DNA of 13,243 nt from Candidatus Kerfeldbacteria bacterium (GCA_016207285.1 JACQPW010000094.1:1-13243); one strand, 5' to 3'; positions 1 through 6,160 are shown, numbered from the stretch's first letter. Translations and numbers: made by a program. The notes: generated from the letters alone by a model not told the origin.

Positions 1-786
1 GGTTTAAAAATTACCTATCACATGATGCAGAATTTGCCAGGTTCGGCTCCAAGTTCTGATCTGAATGATATTAAAACTATTTTTAGCGATGCCGGTTATC
101 AGCCCGATCATATTAAAATCTACCCCTGCTTAGTGGTGAAGTCAGCACCGTTGTATCGTCATTGGAAAGCGGGGCGTTATCACACCTATCCGCCGGAAGT
201 GTTGATGGAGTTATTAGCAGATATCAAAGCCAATGTGCCGGCTTATGTGCGTATAGAACGCTTGGTGCGTGATATTCCGGAAAATTCTATTATTGCTGGT
301 AATACCATAACGAACTTACGTCAGATAATGCAACTCAAAGGAGTGCAGTGTGTCTGTATCCGCTGTCGTGAACCACGGGCAGATTTAACGGGCGTAGACC
401 AGGCCGAGTTAGTCACCCGCCAATATGATTCGGCCGATGGCCAGGAATATTTTATTTCTTATGAAGACCCCACCCACACCAAAATCTTTGGGTTTGTCCG
501 CTTACGCTTGCAACAGCGCGCACAACATTGGTATCCAGAATTGCAAGATTGTGCCATCATTCGTGAGTTGCATGTATACGGTCAATTAGTACCGGTTACA
601 GAGGAAGGCATGGCCGTACAGCACCGCGGGATGGGTCGTAGGATGATGGAAGAAGCGGAACGCGTTGCTAGGGAAGCTGGATTCAAAAAGATCGCTGTCA
701 TTGCTGGTGTCGGTGTCCGCCGGTATTACGAAAAATTGGGTTATCAACTCGATCAGGAGTATATGGTAAAAACTCTAACATTCTAA
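1..786 (+). CDS. elp3: Elp3-family tRNA uridine-34 acetyltransferase, 3' part (5' end outside window)
   Basis: This is the C-terminal part of an Elp3 homologue. Elp3 proteins join a radical-SAM domain to a GNAT acetyltransferase domain and form the carboxymethyl side chain on uridine 34 of tRNA. The first ATG (position 22) is not the true start: the frame is open back to base 1 and reads GLKITYH into MMQNLPGS, the linker typical of Elp3, so the gene enters from the left. Counted from the ATG at 22, visible marks are DIPENSIIAG at about 85-94, the cysteine cluster CVCIRC (Cys110, 112, 115) that belongs to the zinc region, GFVRLRL (157-163), RELHVYGQLVPV (181-192), the acetyl-CoA loop QHRGMGRR (200-207), and YYEKLGY near the end. 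All core acetyltransferase motifs look intact. The radical-SAM part cannot be assessed. A methyltransferase gene begins 3 bases after its stop, so the two are probably one transcript. Confidence 0.93.
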   Translation, partial: GLKITYHMMQNLPGSAPSSDLNDIKTIFSDAGYQPDHIKIYPCLVVKSAPLYRHWKAGRYHTYPPEVLMELLADIKANVPAYVRIERLVRDIPENSIIAGNTITNLRQIMQLKGVQCVCIRCREPRADLTGVDQAELVTRQYDSADGQEYFISYEDPTHTKIFGFVRLRLQQRAQHWYPELQDCAIIRELHVYGQLVPVTEEGMAVQHRGMGRRMMEEAERVAREAGFKKIAVIAGVGVRRYYEKLGYQLDQEYMVKTLTF

Positions 787-789
787 ACC

Positions 790-1683
790 ATGCCTAGTCG
801 TCGTGATCAATTTAAATCCCGTGTCACGCCCGAACGTCAACCAGGTGAACACTTTTTTGAGTTAGCGTCACGCGAACAACGGCGCGCCTTACCATTGATC
901 AAACACGATCCGTCATTTCCCAAAGACACGTTACCAGTACCAGAATATGCTCGGTCTTTGATCGGTGCGGCTGCCGAACAGCTGGACAGAAGTGAAGATG
1001 CACCGGAGGTAGCATTACGGCTCATTTTACATTTTGCTTTGCGTGATCCCAAAAAACGCGCGGTCATTTACGACGTTCTTACTAAAACTCCACCGGCTCA
1101 TTGGGAATTACGTGGTGCTTTCAAAAAAGCTTTACCTCCCGATTACCAAATGCCGGAAGGCTTTCCACCCGATTACAAACCAGCCTGGGAGGCAGTGCGT
1201 CAATTACAACCGTTGCATGGTATTAAAGTTATAGACTATGGGGCAGCGGAAGGTGGTTTTGTTAGAATACTGCGCGCCTTGGGTGCGCATGCTTATGGGA
1301 TTGATAGGGAAGACAAGTGGCCAACTTGGGAAGAACGTGATTTTCACAAACCGTATGACTTAATAAATGAACGTGGTGAGCCGATTATTGTAATGGGCAG
1401 AGAACGTTTTCAACGGCCAGATGTTCAAGAGTTTTTAGCTGATGCCGATATTTTTACATCGAATCGTTTACTACGGGTTGTCAACCGTACACCCGAACAC
1501 CGACAAGTGATGGATGTGGTCACTGACCGTATTCTAAAACCCGGTGGCTTGGTAATCACCACTCCGGCTTTTTACGATGAGCGTTTAGATGATGCCGAAC
1601 ATTATGGTAATCGCTATAGTCAATTTGACTACCGTGGTGGTGATGATGGCTGGGATTATTCTATTGCCCGGAAGCTGCGCTAA
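790..1683 (+). CDS. Class I SAM-dependent methyltransferase-like protein
   Basis: This 297-residue protein has a Rossmann-type methyltransferase core in its second half. Motif I is VIDYGAAEGGF (147-157) and the acidic end of strand 2 is YGID (169-172). The strand-4 region is around DIFTSN (220-225), and a typical late-strand segment, LKPGGLVITTP, is at 249-259. Residues 1-130 are mostly helical, charged and unrecognised, and may be a substrate-recognition domain. The substrate is not visible in the sequence. The gene starts 3 bases after the elp3 stop with no Shine-Dalgarno, so translation is probably coupled. Because Elp3 makes carboxymethyl-uridine in tRNA, and in eukaryotes Trm9/ALKBH8 methylates that group, a role on the same tRNA is a reasonable guess from context only. 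It could equally be a methyltransferase for a small molecule, glycan or protein. Confidence 0.75.
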   Translation: MPSRRDQFKSRVTPERQPGEHFFELASREQRRALPLIKHDPSFPKDTLPVPEYARSLIGAAAEQLDRSEDAPEVALRLILHFALRDPKKRAVIYDVLTKTPPAHWELRGAFKKALPPDYQMPEGFPPDYKPAWEAVRQLQPLHGIKVIDYGAAEGGFVRILRALGAHAYGIDREDKWPTWEERDFHKPYDLINERGEPIIVMGRERFQRPDVQEFLADADIFTSNRLLRVVNRTPEHRQVMDVVTDRILKPGGLVITTPAFYDERLDDAEHYGNRYSQFDYRGGDDGWDYSIARKLR

Positions 1684-1708
1684 ATTTGGTAGACGGTTCT
1701 CATTGAAC

Positions 1709-1718
1709 CTGATATTGT
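1709..1718 (+). promoter_or_regulatory. Weak candidate -10 region for the 1727 gene
   Basis: TATTGT (1713-1718) lies 17 bases after TAGACG (1690-1695), a 4/6 match to TTGACA. If used, transcription would begin within about two bases of the ATG at 1727, giving a leaderless or nearly leaderless mRNA. The gap is only 43 bases and read-through from the upstream pair is equally possible. Confidence 0.25.
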
Positions 1719-1726
1719 AAATACTG

Positions 1727-2260
1727 ATGACTGTACAGGATGATACGATCAAATCTCGTTATGATCAGCTCACCGCCGTGCAGCAGGCCTATCTGCGTTG
1801 GCTAGTGGTGCAGCTATTTCGCGAGGACTTGCTGGAGATGACCGCACAGGAATTGCATAATGAAGATTTTTCTAAGTTACCAAATTTTCAAAGCGATGCC
1901 GTCTATAATCAAATCGAACAACTCGGCACCACTGAGTATGATCACCAGCTTGAACCGCTGGTGTTTTTGTGTTTAGCGGAACGGAGTGACCTGCGCACAA
2001 TTACGGATTTGGTTCATGCGGTCTCTTTGCATATTGAGCGTACGGATGATCATACCGTGCGTGCTTTTTTAGAATTGTCCGGCGAAATATCTAAACCGAC
2101 CGATCAGTGGCGTAAAGAACGTTACGCTGAATTGTCGGATCAGTTACGTCACGCCTTTCCTGGTGAAACCAAACATGTTATCGATGAGGTGCATCAACGG
2201 CGTAGACTAGAGGAGCAGCACGCTAAATTACGTCCGGAGAGCCGAAAACGAGCCGCCTAG
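1727..2260 (+). CDS. Hypothetical helical protein, 177 aa
   Basis: I do not recognise this protein. It is 177 residues long, highly charged and predicted by eye to be mainly alpha-helical, with no signal peptide and no membrane segment, so it is probably cytoplasmic. The N-terminal part, with LTAVQQAYLRWLVVQLFREDLLEM (split across residues 15-38), looks like two amphipathic helices. The C-terminal 40 residues are rich in Arg, Glu, Gln and His and end in RKRAA, which would suit contact with nucleic acid or an RNA-protein surface, but this is only a composition argument. The start is the first ATG after a 43-base gap and has no Shine-Dalgarno sequence. Base composition and codon use match its neighbours. 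It may be co-transcribed with elp3 and the methyltransferase. The stop codon lies inside an inverted repeat that continues into the glyA promoter region. Confidence 0.7.
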   Translation: MTVQDDTIKSRYDQLTAVQQAYLRWLVVQLFREDLLEMTAQELHNEDFSKLPNFQSDAVYNQIEQLGTTEYDHQLEPLVFLCLAERSDLRTITDLVHAVSLHIERTDDHTVRAFLELSGEISKPTDQWRKERYAELSDQLRHAFPGETKHVIDEVHQRRRLEEQHAKLRPESRKRAA

Positions 2261-2276
2261 AGCACAATTAGGCGGC
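2252..2276. repeat. 8-bp perfect inverted repeat at the end of the 177-aa gene
   Basis: GCCGCCTA (2252-2259) and TAGGCGGC (2269-2276) form a perfect GC-rich 8-bp stem with a 9-base loop. It overlaps the stop codon of the upstream gene. The next bases are CGTAAAAAG, so there is no T-tract on the plus strand and it is not a canonical intrinsic terminator. It may slow or protect transcript ends. Confidence 0.5.
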
Positions 2277-2297
2277 CGTAAAAAGCTGTGCTAGAAT
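2268..2297 (+). promoter_or_regulatory. Candidate glyA promoter with extended -10
   Basis: TAGAAT (2292-2297) is a 5/6 match to the -10 consensus and is preceded by TG plus one base, forming an extended -10 element. The -35 is poor: TTAGGC (2268-2273) at 18 bases spacing, or the hexamer one base later. Initiation near 2304 would leave a leader of about 24 bases without a Shine-Dalgarno sequence. Confidence 0.5.
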
Positions 2298-2327
2298 GGG
2301 CACATCTTACCTTTAATTTTCACACCC

Positions 2328-3575
2328 ATGCTCGATCATCTCCGTCGCCAAGACCCAACCATTGCCGGCTTTATTGAACAAGAATTGGATCGCCAACGCC
2401 ATAATATTGAGTTGATTCCATCGGAAAACTTTGTCTCGCCAGCTGTCTTAGAAGCTTTAGGTAGTATTTGTACGAACAAATATTCCGAGGGCTACCCAGG
2501 CAAGCGCTATTATGGCGGCAACCAATACATTGATCAGATTGAACAATTAGCCATTGACCGGGCTAAGCAAATTTTTGGTGCCGAACATGTAAATGTACAA
2601 CCTTTATCTGGTGCACCCGCTAACTTGGCTGTCTATACCGCGTTGTTACAGCCAGGGGATACGGTGTTAGGGATGGATTTAACCCATGGTGGTCATCTGA
2701 CCCACGGGCATCCGGTTACCTTTATGGCCAAGGTCTACAACTTTATTCGTTATAAGACGAAACCAGACGGTTTGATTGATTTCGAAAGTTTAAGGGCTAT
2801 GGCGTTAGAACATAAACCTAAATTAATCTTGGCTGGGTTTTCGGCCTACTCGCGTGATTTAGATTACCCAAAATTTCAAGCTATTGCCGATGAAGTCGGT
2901 GCTATGACGATGGCCGACGTGGCTCATATTGCTGGATTGATTGCTGGTGGGGAACTTAATAATCCAGTGCCAATTTTTGATGTCGTTACTACCACTACAC
3001 ACAAAACATTACGTGGCCCACGTGGTGGCATGATTATGTGTAAAGCCAAACATGCTAAAGCAATTGATAAAGCAGTCTTTCCCGGCTTGCAAGGTGGCCC
3101 ACATGAACATCAGATTGCGGCTTTAGCAGTTGCCCTAGGCGAGGCCATGCAACCAGAATTTAAAACCTATGCCAAACAAATTCGTTTGAATGCCAAGGTA
3201 TTATGTGAGGAATTGAAAGCTGGCGGTCTAACCATCATGCACGGTGGTACGACGGATAATCACTTGATTGTTGCAGATGTTACCCCATTGGGTATTACCG
3301 GTAAGATTGCTCAAACGGTGTTGGATGAGGTGAACATCACATTGAATATGAATACCATTCCCGATGATCCGCGTGGTCCAATGGATCCATCTGGTATCCG
3401 TTTAGGCACACCACCGATGACGACCCGTGGGATGAAGGAACCAGAAATGAAACTAATTGCGGCGATGATTCTGAAGATGTTGAAGAACCATGCGGATGAA
3501 ACCGTGAAGGCCGAAATTAGAAAAGAAGTAGTTGCGTTAACCGATCAGTTTCCACTGTATCCAGATTTTAAATAA
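2328..3575 (+). CDS. glyA: Serine hydroxymethyltransferase
   Basis: This PLP enzyme converts serine and tetrahydrofolate to glycine and 5,10-methylene-tetrahydrofolate, feeding glycine and one-carbon metabolism in the cytoplasm. At 415 residues it has the normal bacterial length. Visible family motifs are ELIPSENF (28-35), the glycine-rich EGYPGKRYYGG (54-64), the substrate loop THGGHLTHG (119-127), DVAHIAGL (197-204) with the PLP-contacting Asp and His, and TTTTHKTLRGPRGG (221-234), in which Lys226 is the expected PLP-binding lysine. RLGTPPMTTRGM near the C-terminus is the conserved folate/substrate segment. The cofactor-region motif reads QPLSGAPAN (91-99) rather than the QPHSGSQAN form of many bacteria, a variant I do not think is damaging. 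It has its own candidate promoter and no Shine-Dalgarno. The gene is complete and its codon use fits the local background. Confidence 0.97.
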   Translation: MLDHLRRQDPTIAGFIEQELDRQRHNIELIPSENFVSPAVLEALGSICTNKYSEGYPGKRYYGGNQYIDQIEQLAIDRAKQIFGAEHVNVQPLSGAPANLAVYTALLQPGDTVLGMDLTHGGHLTHGHPVTFMAKVYNFIRYKTKPDGLIDFESLRAMALEHKPKLILAGFSAYSRDLDYPKFQAIADEVGAMTMADVAHIAGLIAGGELNNPVPIFDVVTTTTHKTLRGPRGGMIMCKAKHAKAIDKAVFPGLQGGPHEHQIAALAVALGEAMQPEFKTYAKQIRLNAKVLCEELKAGGLTIMHGGTTDNHLIVADVTPLGITGKIAQTVLDEVNITLNMNTIPDDPRGPMDPSGIRLGTPPMTTRGMKEPEMKLIAAMILKMLKNHADETVKAEIRKEVVALTDQFPLYPDFK

Positions 3576-3582
3576 TGTAGGT

Positions 3583-3610
3583 GGGGGAGGAGGTTGCAGT
3601 TGCTTCCCCC
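3583..3610. repeat. GC-rich hairpin at the 3' end of the small-gene cassette
   Basis: GGGGGAGG (3583-3590) can pair with CTTCCCCC (3603-3610) as an 8-bp stem with one G-T wobble and a 12-base loop. It lies between the glyA stop and the stop of the 55-aa minus-strand gene, where a terminator for either is expected. Neither strand has a T-tract right after the stem; the minus strand reads ACCTACATTATTT. So it is a possible but non-canonical terminator. Confidence 0.4.
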
Positions 3611-3642
3611 TCCCGCTCACCCTTTCACGCGGCTCCGGACAG

Positions 3643-3810
3643 CTACAGGCCGTCCTCGTCCACCCGGCGGATGATCTCCCAGGCGCGACGAGCGGCTCGG
3701 CGTGGATGGCGGATGGTCTTGATGACCAGCACCACGTAGACGACTGTGCGCTCGAGGCGCGATAGGGGTGGCATCCCGTAGTTCGGGTTGCCGGGCTCAG
3801 CGACGGCCAT
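3643..3810 (-). CDS. Small basic protein, 55 aa, second gene of GC-rich cassette
   Basis: I do not recognise this protein. The start at 3810 is preferred over an in-frame ATG at 3924 because it has a GGAGGT Shine-Dalgarno three bases upstream and because the longer form only shadows the neighbouring small gene. The product begins MAVAEPGNPNYGMPP, has a short hydrophobic run (TVVYVVLVI, 22-30), then a strongly basic likely helix (KTIRHPRRAARRAWEIIRRV, 31-50), and ends DEDGL. It could sit at a membrane surface or bind nucleic acid; neither is shown. About 46 of 55 codons end in G or C, unlike neighbouring genes, which is good evidence of selection for coding in a high-GC background. It overlaps the 3' end of the 52-aa gene by 14 bases, so the two were probably inherited and translated together. 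A small toxin, a toxin partner or a phage-type small protein are untested options. Confidence 0.6.
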   Translation of the reverse strand: MAVAEPGNPNYGMPPLSRLERTVVYVVLVIKTIRHPRRAARRAWEIIRRVDEDGL

Positions 3811-3955
3811 GCGACCTCCGCAGGAGGCGCCAGCCGATGTAGCAGCCCTGTTCGGCAGCCAGCAGCGTGTAGCCGCAGGCCACCCCCAGGCACATCCACA
3901 TCCAGTGGATGTCCTCACGATCATCTTCGGAATTGTTCCGGCGAAAACTACACAT
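3797..3955 (-). CDS. Small cysteine- and tryptophan-rich protein, 52 aa, first gene of GC-rich cassette
   Basis: I do not recognise this protein. The ATG at 3955 has a clear Shine-Dalgarno (GGAGGG) five bases upstream, so I prefer it to an in-frame ATG at 4096 inside ychF. The product starts with a short polar, acidic stretch (NNSEDDRED, 7-15). A hydrophobic segment rich in Trp, Met and Cys follows (WMWMCLGVACGYTLLAA, 18-34), then a segment ending in a basic tail (GWRLLRRSHGRR, 41-52). The layout suits a single membrane-spanning or membrane-inserted peptide with the basic tail inside the cell, an inference from residue pattern only. About 40 of 52 codons end in G or C. Four cysteines (2, 22, 27, 38) could matter for metal binding or disulfides. 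Its 3' end overlaps the start of the 55-aa gene and carries that gene's Shine-Dalgarno in a hairpin. Confidence 0.58.
   Translation of the reverse strand: MCSFRRNNSEDDREDIHWMWMCLGVACGYTLLAAEQGCYIGWRLLRRSHGRR
3814..3826 (-). promoter_or_regulatory. Shine-Dalgarno of the 55-aa gene inside a hairpin
   Basis: On the minus strand CCTCC, TGC, GGAGG form a perfect 5-bp stem with a 3-base loop, and the second arm is the Shine-Dalgarno of the 55-aa gene (GGAGGT, 3819-3814). The hairpin lies within the coding part of the 52-aa gene, so a ribosome finishing that gene would melt it. This is a classic layout for translational coupling; whether it works here is inferred. Confidence 0.5.
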
Positions 3956-3960
3956 GAAAG

Positions 3961-3966
3961 CCCTCC
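3961..3966 (-). promoter_or_regulatory. Strong Shine-Dalgarno of the 52-aa gene
   Basis: GGAGGG on the minus strand, five bases before the ATG at 3955. It decides the start of the 52-aa gene. Larger genes in this window lack a site of this quality. Confidence 0.6.
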
Positions 3967-3977
3967 AAGGCCTACAC

Positions 3978-4006
3978 AAAGTACTGGGTTGCGTTCGTTC
4001 TGTCAA
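3978..4006 (-). promoter_or_regulatory. Candidate promoter of the GC-rich small-gene cassette
   Basis: On the minus strand a perfect -35 box TTGACA (4006-4001) is followed after 17 bases by TACTTT (3983-3978), which keeps the most conserved first, second and last positions of the -10 box. Transcription would start near 3971, shortly upstream of the GGAGGG Shine-Dalgarno. The inverted words CCTACAC (3971-3977) and GTGTAGG (4014-4020) flank the element and could be an operator or chance. Confidence 0.5.
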
Positions 4007-4017
4007 TCCTGTAGTGT
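3989..4017 (+). promoter_or_regulatory. Weak candidate ychF promoter, overlapping the cassette promoter
   Basis: TTGCGT (3989-3994) and TAGTGT (4012-4017) are spaced by 17 bases. Each matches only about half of its consensus, but the key positions are kept. Transcription would begin near 4024, almost at the ychF ATG (4026), implying a leaderless message. It overlaps the opposing cassette promoter. Confidence 0.3.
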
Positions 4018-4025
4018 AGGGCGAT

Positions 4026-5081
4026 ATGAGTTTACAAATCGGAATTGTTGGTCTACCCAACGTTGGAAAATCTACCCTATTTAAAGCCCTGACCAAAATT
4101 CAGGTCGATGCTAGTAACTATCCGTTTTGTACGATTGATCCTAACGTTGGAGTGGTGCCAGTGCCAGATGAGCGTTTACAAAAACTGGCTGATCTCTCAC
4201 ACTCCAAAAAAATCGTGCCAGCGGTGATTGAATTTGTAGACATTGCTGGTTTAGTAGCTGGAGCCTCCAAAGGTGAGGGTTTAGGCAATAAGTTTCTAGC
4301 GAACATTCGTGAAGTCGATGCAATTGTGCATGTCGTCCGTGAGTTCAGTGATAAAAATGTCATTCATGTGCATGGTGATGTCAATCCAAAGACTGATATT
4401 GAGGTCATTAACTTAGAGCTTATGTTAGCTGATCTACAGCAGATTGCTAATGTGTCGGAAAAACTAAGCAAGAAGGCTCGCGGTCAAGATAAAACCGCCG
4501 TGGCTGAATTAGCCGTCTTAGAAAAAATGAAAGCGGCACTGGAAAATGGTCAATTAGCTAATACCGTTGAACTGGATAAGGAAAAAGAGCTACCATTGGT
4601 GGCCCATCATCATCTCTTAACGATGAAGCCCATTCTGTATGTAGTAAATGTAGATGAAGGTGTAACGGTTTCAAAACTCTTACCAGAGGCTGTAGTGATT
4701 TCTGCAAAGATCGAAGCAGAGTTATCAGAGTTGCCAGAGGAAGATGCCAAAGTGATGATGCAAGAGTTAGGGATGCACGAAACTGGTTTACAGAAGTTGA
4801 TTACAGCTGGTTATACATTGTTAAAACTGCAATCGTTTTTAACCACTGGTGAAGATGAAACCCGGGCCTGGCCAATTCCCCAAGGTACTAAAGCCCCTCA
4901 AGCGGCTGGTGTGATTCATACGGACTTTGAAGAAAAATTTATTCGGGCTGAAGTGATCGACTGGAAAAAGTTGATTGAGGCAGGCAGCTGGTCCGCTGCG
5001 CGTGACAAAGGGTGGTTACGGATGGAAGGAAAGGACTACATCTTCCAGGATGGGGATGTTGTAGAGATTCATCACAGTTAG
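4026..5081 (+). CDS. ychF: YchF/OLA1-family P-loop ATPase, ribosome-associated
   Basis: YchF is a conserved Obg-related P-loop NTPase that prefers ATP, binds ribosomes and influences translation and stress responses. At 351 residues this is close to the usual length of about 363. The P-loop GLPNVGKS is at 9-16 and switch II reads DIAGL (72-76). The nucleotide-specificity motif is NVDE (208-211) in place of the NKxD of GTPases, which is characteristic of YchF. His114 in NVIHVHG matches the catalytic histidine described for the family. A coiled-coil-like helical insert spans about 125-200 and a TGS domain fills about 270-350. The C-terminus ends VVEIHHS rather than the common FRFNV-like tail. 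There is no clear Shine-Dalgarno; a leaderless start is possible. The next gene starts two bases after the stop, so they probably share a transcript. Confidence 0.96.
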   Translation: MSLQIGIVGLPNVGKSTLFKALTKIQVDASNYPFCTIDPNVGVVPVPDERLQKLADLSHSKKIVPAVIEFVDIAGLVAGASKGEGLGNKFLANIREVDAIVHVVREFSDKNVIHVHGDVNPKTDIEVINLELMLADLQQIANVSEKLSKKARGQDKTAVAELAVLEKMKAALENGQLANTVELDKEKELPLVAHHHLLTMKPILYVVNVDEGVTVSKLLPEAVVISAKIEAELSELPEEDAKVMMQELGMHETGLQKLITAGYTLLKLQSFLTTGEDETRAWPIPQGTKAPQAAGVIHTDFEEKFIRAEVIDWKKLIEAGSWSAARDKGWLRMEGKDYIFQDGDVVEIHHS

Positions 5082-5083
5082 TT

Positions 5084-6160
5084 ATGAACATAGAACGTCG
5101 TAGAGAGAAACCGGCTAGTCAAAAAAGTTTTGTGTTTCGGTTAGCTCGTCTTGTCAGCATGGCACTTGTATTAGGTGTAGCTGAACCATCCATGGCCGCC
5201 GGTAAGAGAACCATCGATCAACAGTGTGGGTTAGATCCAGTGGAGGCTGCCCCATTATTGAAGTCAGGCAAGGAAGTGGTCGCGGATTCAATGAAAGATA
5301 TTACTGTAAAGTTACTCACTGCACAGGAGGTCACTGGCCCAGTCGTAGAAACCATTGTGCGTGCCGAGATTACTGATGTGGTCAAAAAGCATTTGGTCCC
5401 TCCGTTTGCAGAATTGATTGAAAAGACAAACTATATCAAGGCAGGAGATTATACCGATAAGTATAATTGTCTCTACTCAATGGCTGAATTAAGTATTCGG
5501 CAGGGCGAGGGTATTCGGGCAACAGCCCAAGAGTTCTTAAAAAAGCATCTCGGAGAAGAGTTAGGTATCCTGGTATGGGCAGCTGTTGAACGTGATTTTG
5601 GTAAAGATCAAATTGAACAAAAATTATCGGACTTACTTGATCATGCGGCGGATGTATTTTGGGAGGAAATTGAAAAGATTATGACGCAAGATCTTAATCA
5701 GCGTGTTCAAGCTGGTGATCTGACACGATCCAAAGAGGATCAGGAATACGTCTTATTTTTTGCATACAATGAACAACTACCTACCTTCTTGAAGCAAGCT
5801 CATGTCCGGCAGTGGTTTGTAGACCTAATGCGGATGAATGTGTTAGACGGGTTGAAGGACAAACAAGTGAAGGATATTAATACCATGACTTGGATGTATG
5901 AGAGTTGGGAAGAAAAATTACCTGGCTTCCAAGTAGCTGTTCAACATAATTTCGAAATTCAGGAAGCGATTGTACAAAGGTTAATGGCACACAAGAACCT
6001 CTTTCGGTTTGGAGATGATCTATCTTCTGGAAAGCAAATCGTTCAGTTTACACCTGACCAGAAAACTCAACTGCTAGCGAAGCTTGACAGTTTTCGAGCG
6101 ACAGCAGATCACCACGACCAATACGATATTACCAGATATGAGGGGTTGATTAGGGAATGA
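5084..6160 (+). CDS. Exported helical protein of unknown function, 358 aa
   Basis: I do not recognise this family. The start at 5084 is chosen because it lies two bases after the ychF stop and gives a good signal peptide; an in-frame ATG at 5012 would read through the end of ychF. Residues 1-38 hold a basic n-region (RRREK), a hydrophobic core (LVSMALVLGVA, 23-33) and a likely signal peptidase site after SMA (36-38). The mature part is rich in Lys, Glu, Asp and Gln, predicted helical, and has no further membrane segment. There are only two cysteines (48 and 129), which could form a disulfide outside the cytoplasm. Segments such as VFWEEIEKIM and the aromatic WMYESWEEKLPGF (270-282) look like packed helices. 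It is probably co-transcribed with ychF although their jobs look unrelated. It ends 8 bases from a convergent gene. No enzyme motif is visible. Confidence 0.75.
   Translation: MNIERRREKPASQKSFVFRLARLVSMALVLGVAEPSMAAGKRTIDQQCGLDPVEAAPLLKSGKEVVADSMKDITVKLLTAQEVTGPVVETIVRAEITDVVKKHLVPPFAELIEKTNYIKAGDYTDKYNCLYSMAELSIRQGEGIRATAQEFLKKHLGEELGILVWAAVERDFGKDQIEQKLSDLLDHAADVFWEEIEKIMTQDLNQRVQAGDLTRSKEDQEYVLFFAYNEQLPTFLKQAHVRQWFVDLMRMNVLDGLKDKQVKDINTMTWMYESWEEKLPGFQVAVQHNFEIQEAIVQRLMAHKNLFRFGDDLSSGKQIVQFTPDQKTQLLAKLDSFRATADHHDQYDITRYEGLIRE

Larger units (their letters stand above)
3576..4020. other. GC-rich island between glyA and ychF
   Basis: The interval between the glyA stop and ychF is compositionally foreign. 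Hand counts of two 60-base lines (3661-3720 and 3781-3840) give about 70% and 72% GC, against roughly 43-50% in flanking genes. It contains two small minus-strand genes with strong Shine-Dalgarno sequences, their promoter and a GC-rich inverted repeat. The short word TGTAGG occurs at both edges (3576-3581 and 4015-4020), which could be a target duplication but could easily be chance. No transposase, integrase or tRNA gene is present. Possible explanations are recent transfer of a small cassette from a high-GC genome or a metagenome assembly join. Intact codon structure argues against random sequence. Confidence 0.7.

Noticed and set aside
22..24. ATG at 22 as the start of a free-standing GNAT acetyltransferase gene
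   Set aside because: The frame is open to base 1 and the upstream residues GLKITYH are normal Elp3 sequence, so this is an internal methionine of a gene cut by the window edge.
3537..3899. 120-codon minus-strand frame across the island and glyA end
   Set aside because: It runs antisense into glyA, has no good ribosome site and is rich in Pro/Arg/Ser as expected of a GC-rich shadow frame.
3898..3912. Perfect 7-bp inverted repeat around one base, ACATCCA-G-TGGATGT
   Set aside because: It lies within the 52-aa gene and is explained by repeated TGG ATG codons; no function needed.
3576..4025. tRNA gene or classical mobile element as the cause of the GC-rich island
   Set aside because: No cloverleaf-like sequence, CCA end, long terminal inverted repeats, transposase or integrase could be seen.
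3788..4084. 98-codon plus-strand frame across the GC-rich island into ychF
   Set aside because: It is antisense to the two small genes with strong SD sites and runs out of frame into ychF; its translation has no recognisable pattern.
5012..5083. Longer form of the exported protein starting at 5012
   Set aside because: It would overlap ychF by 70 bases and put a non-signal sequence in front of a good signal peptide; the ATG at 5084 fits better.
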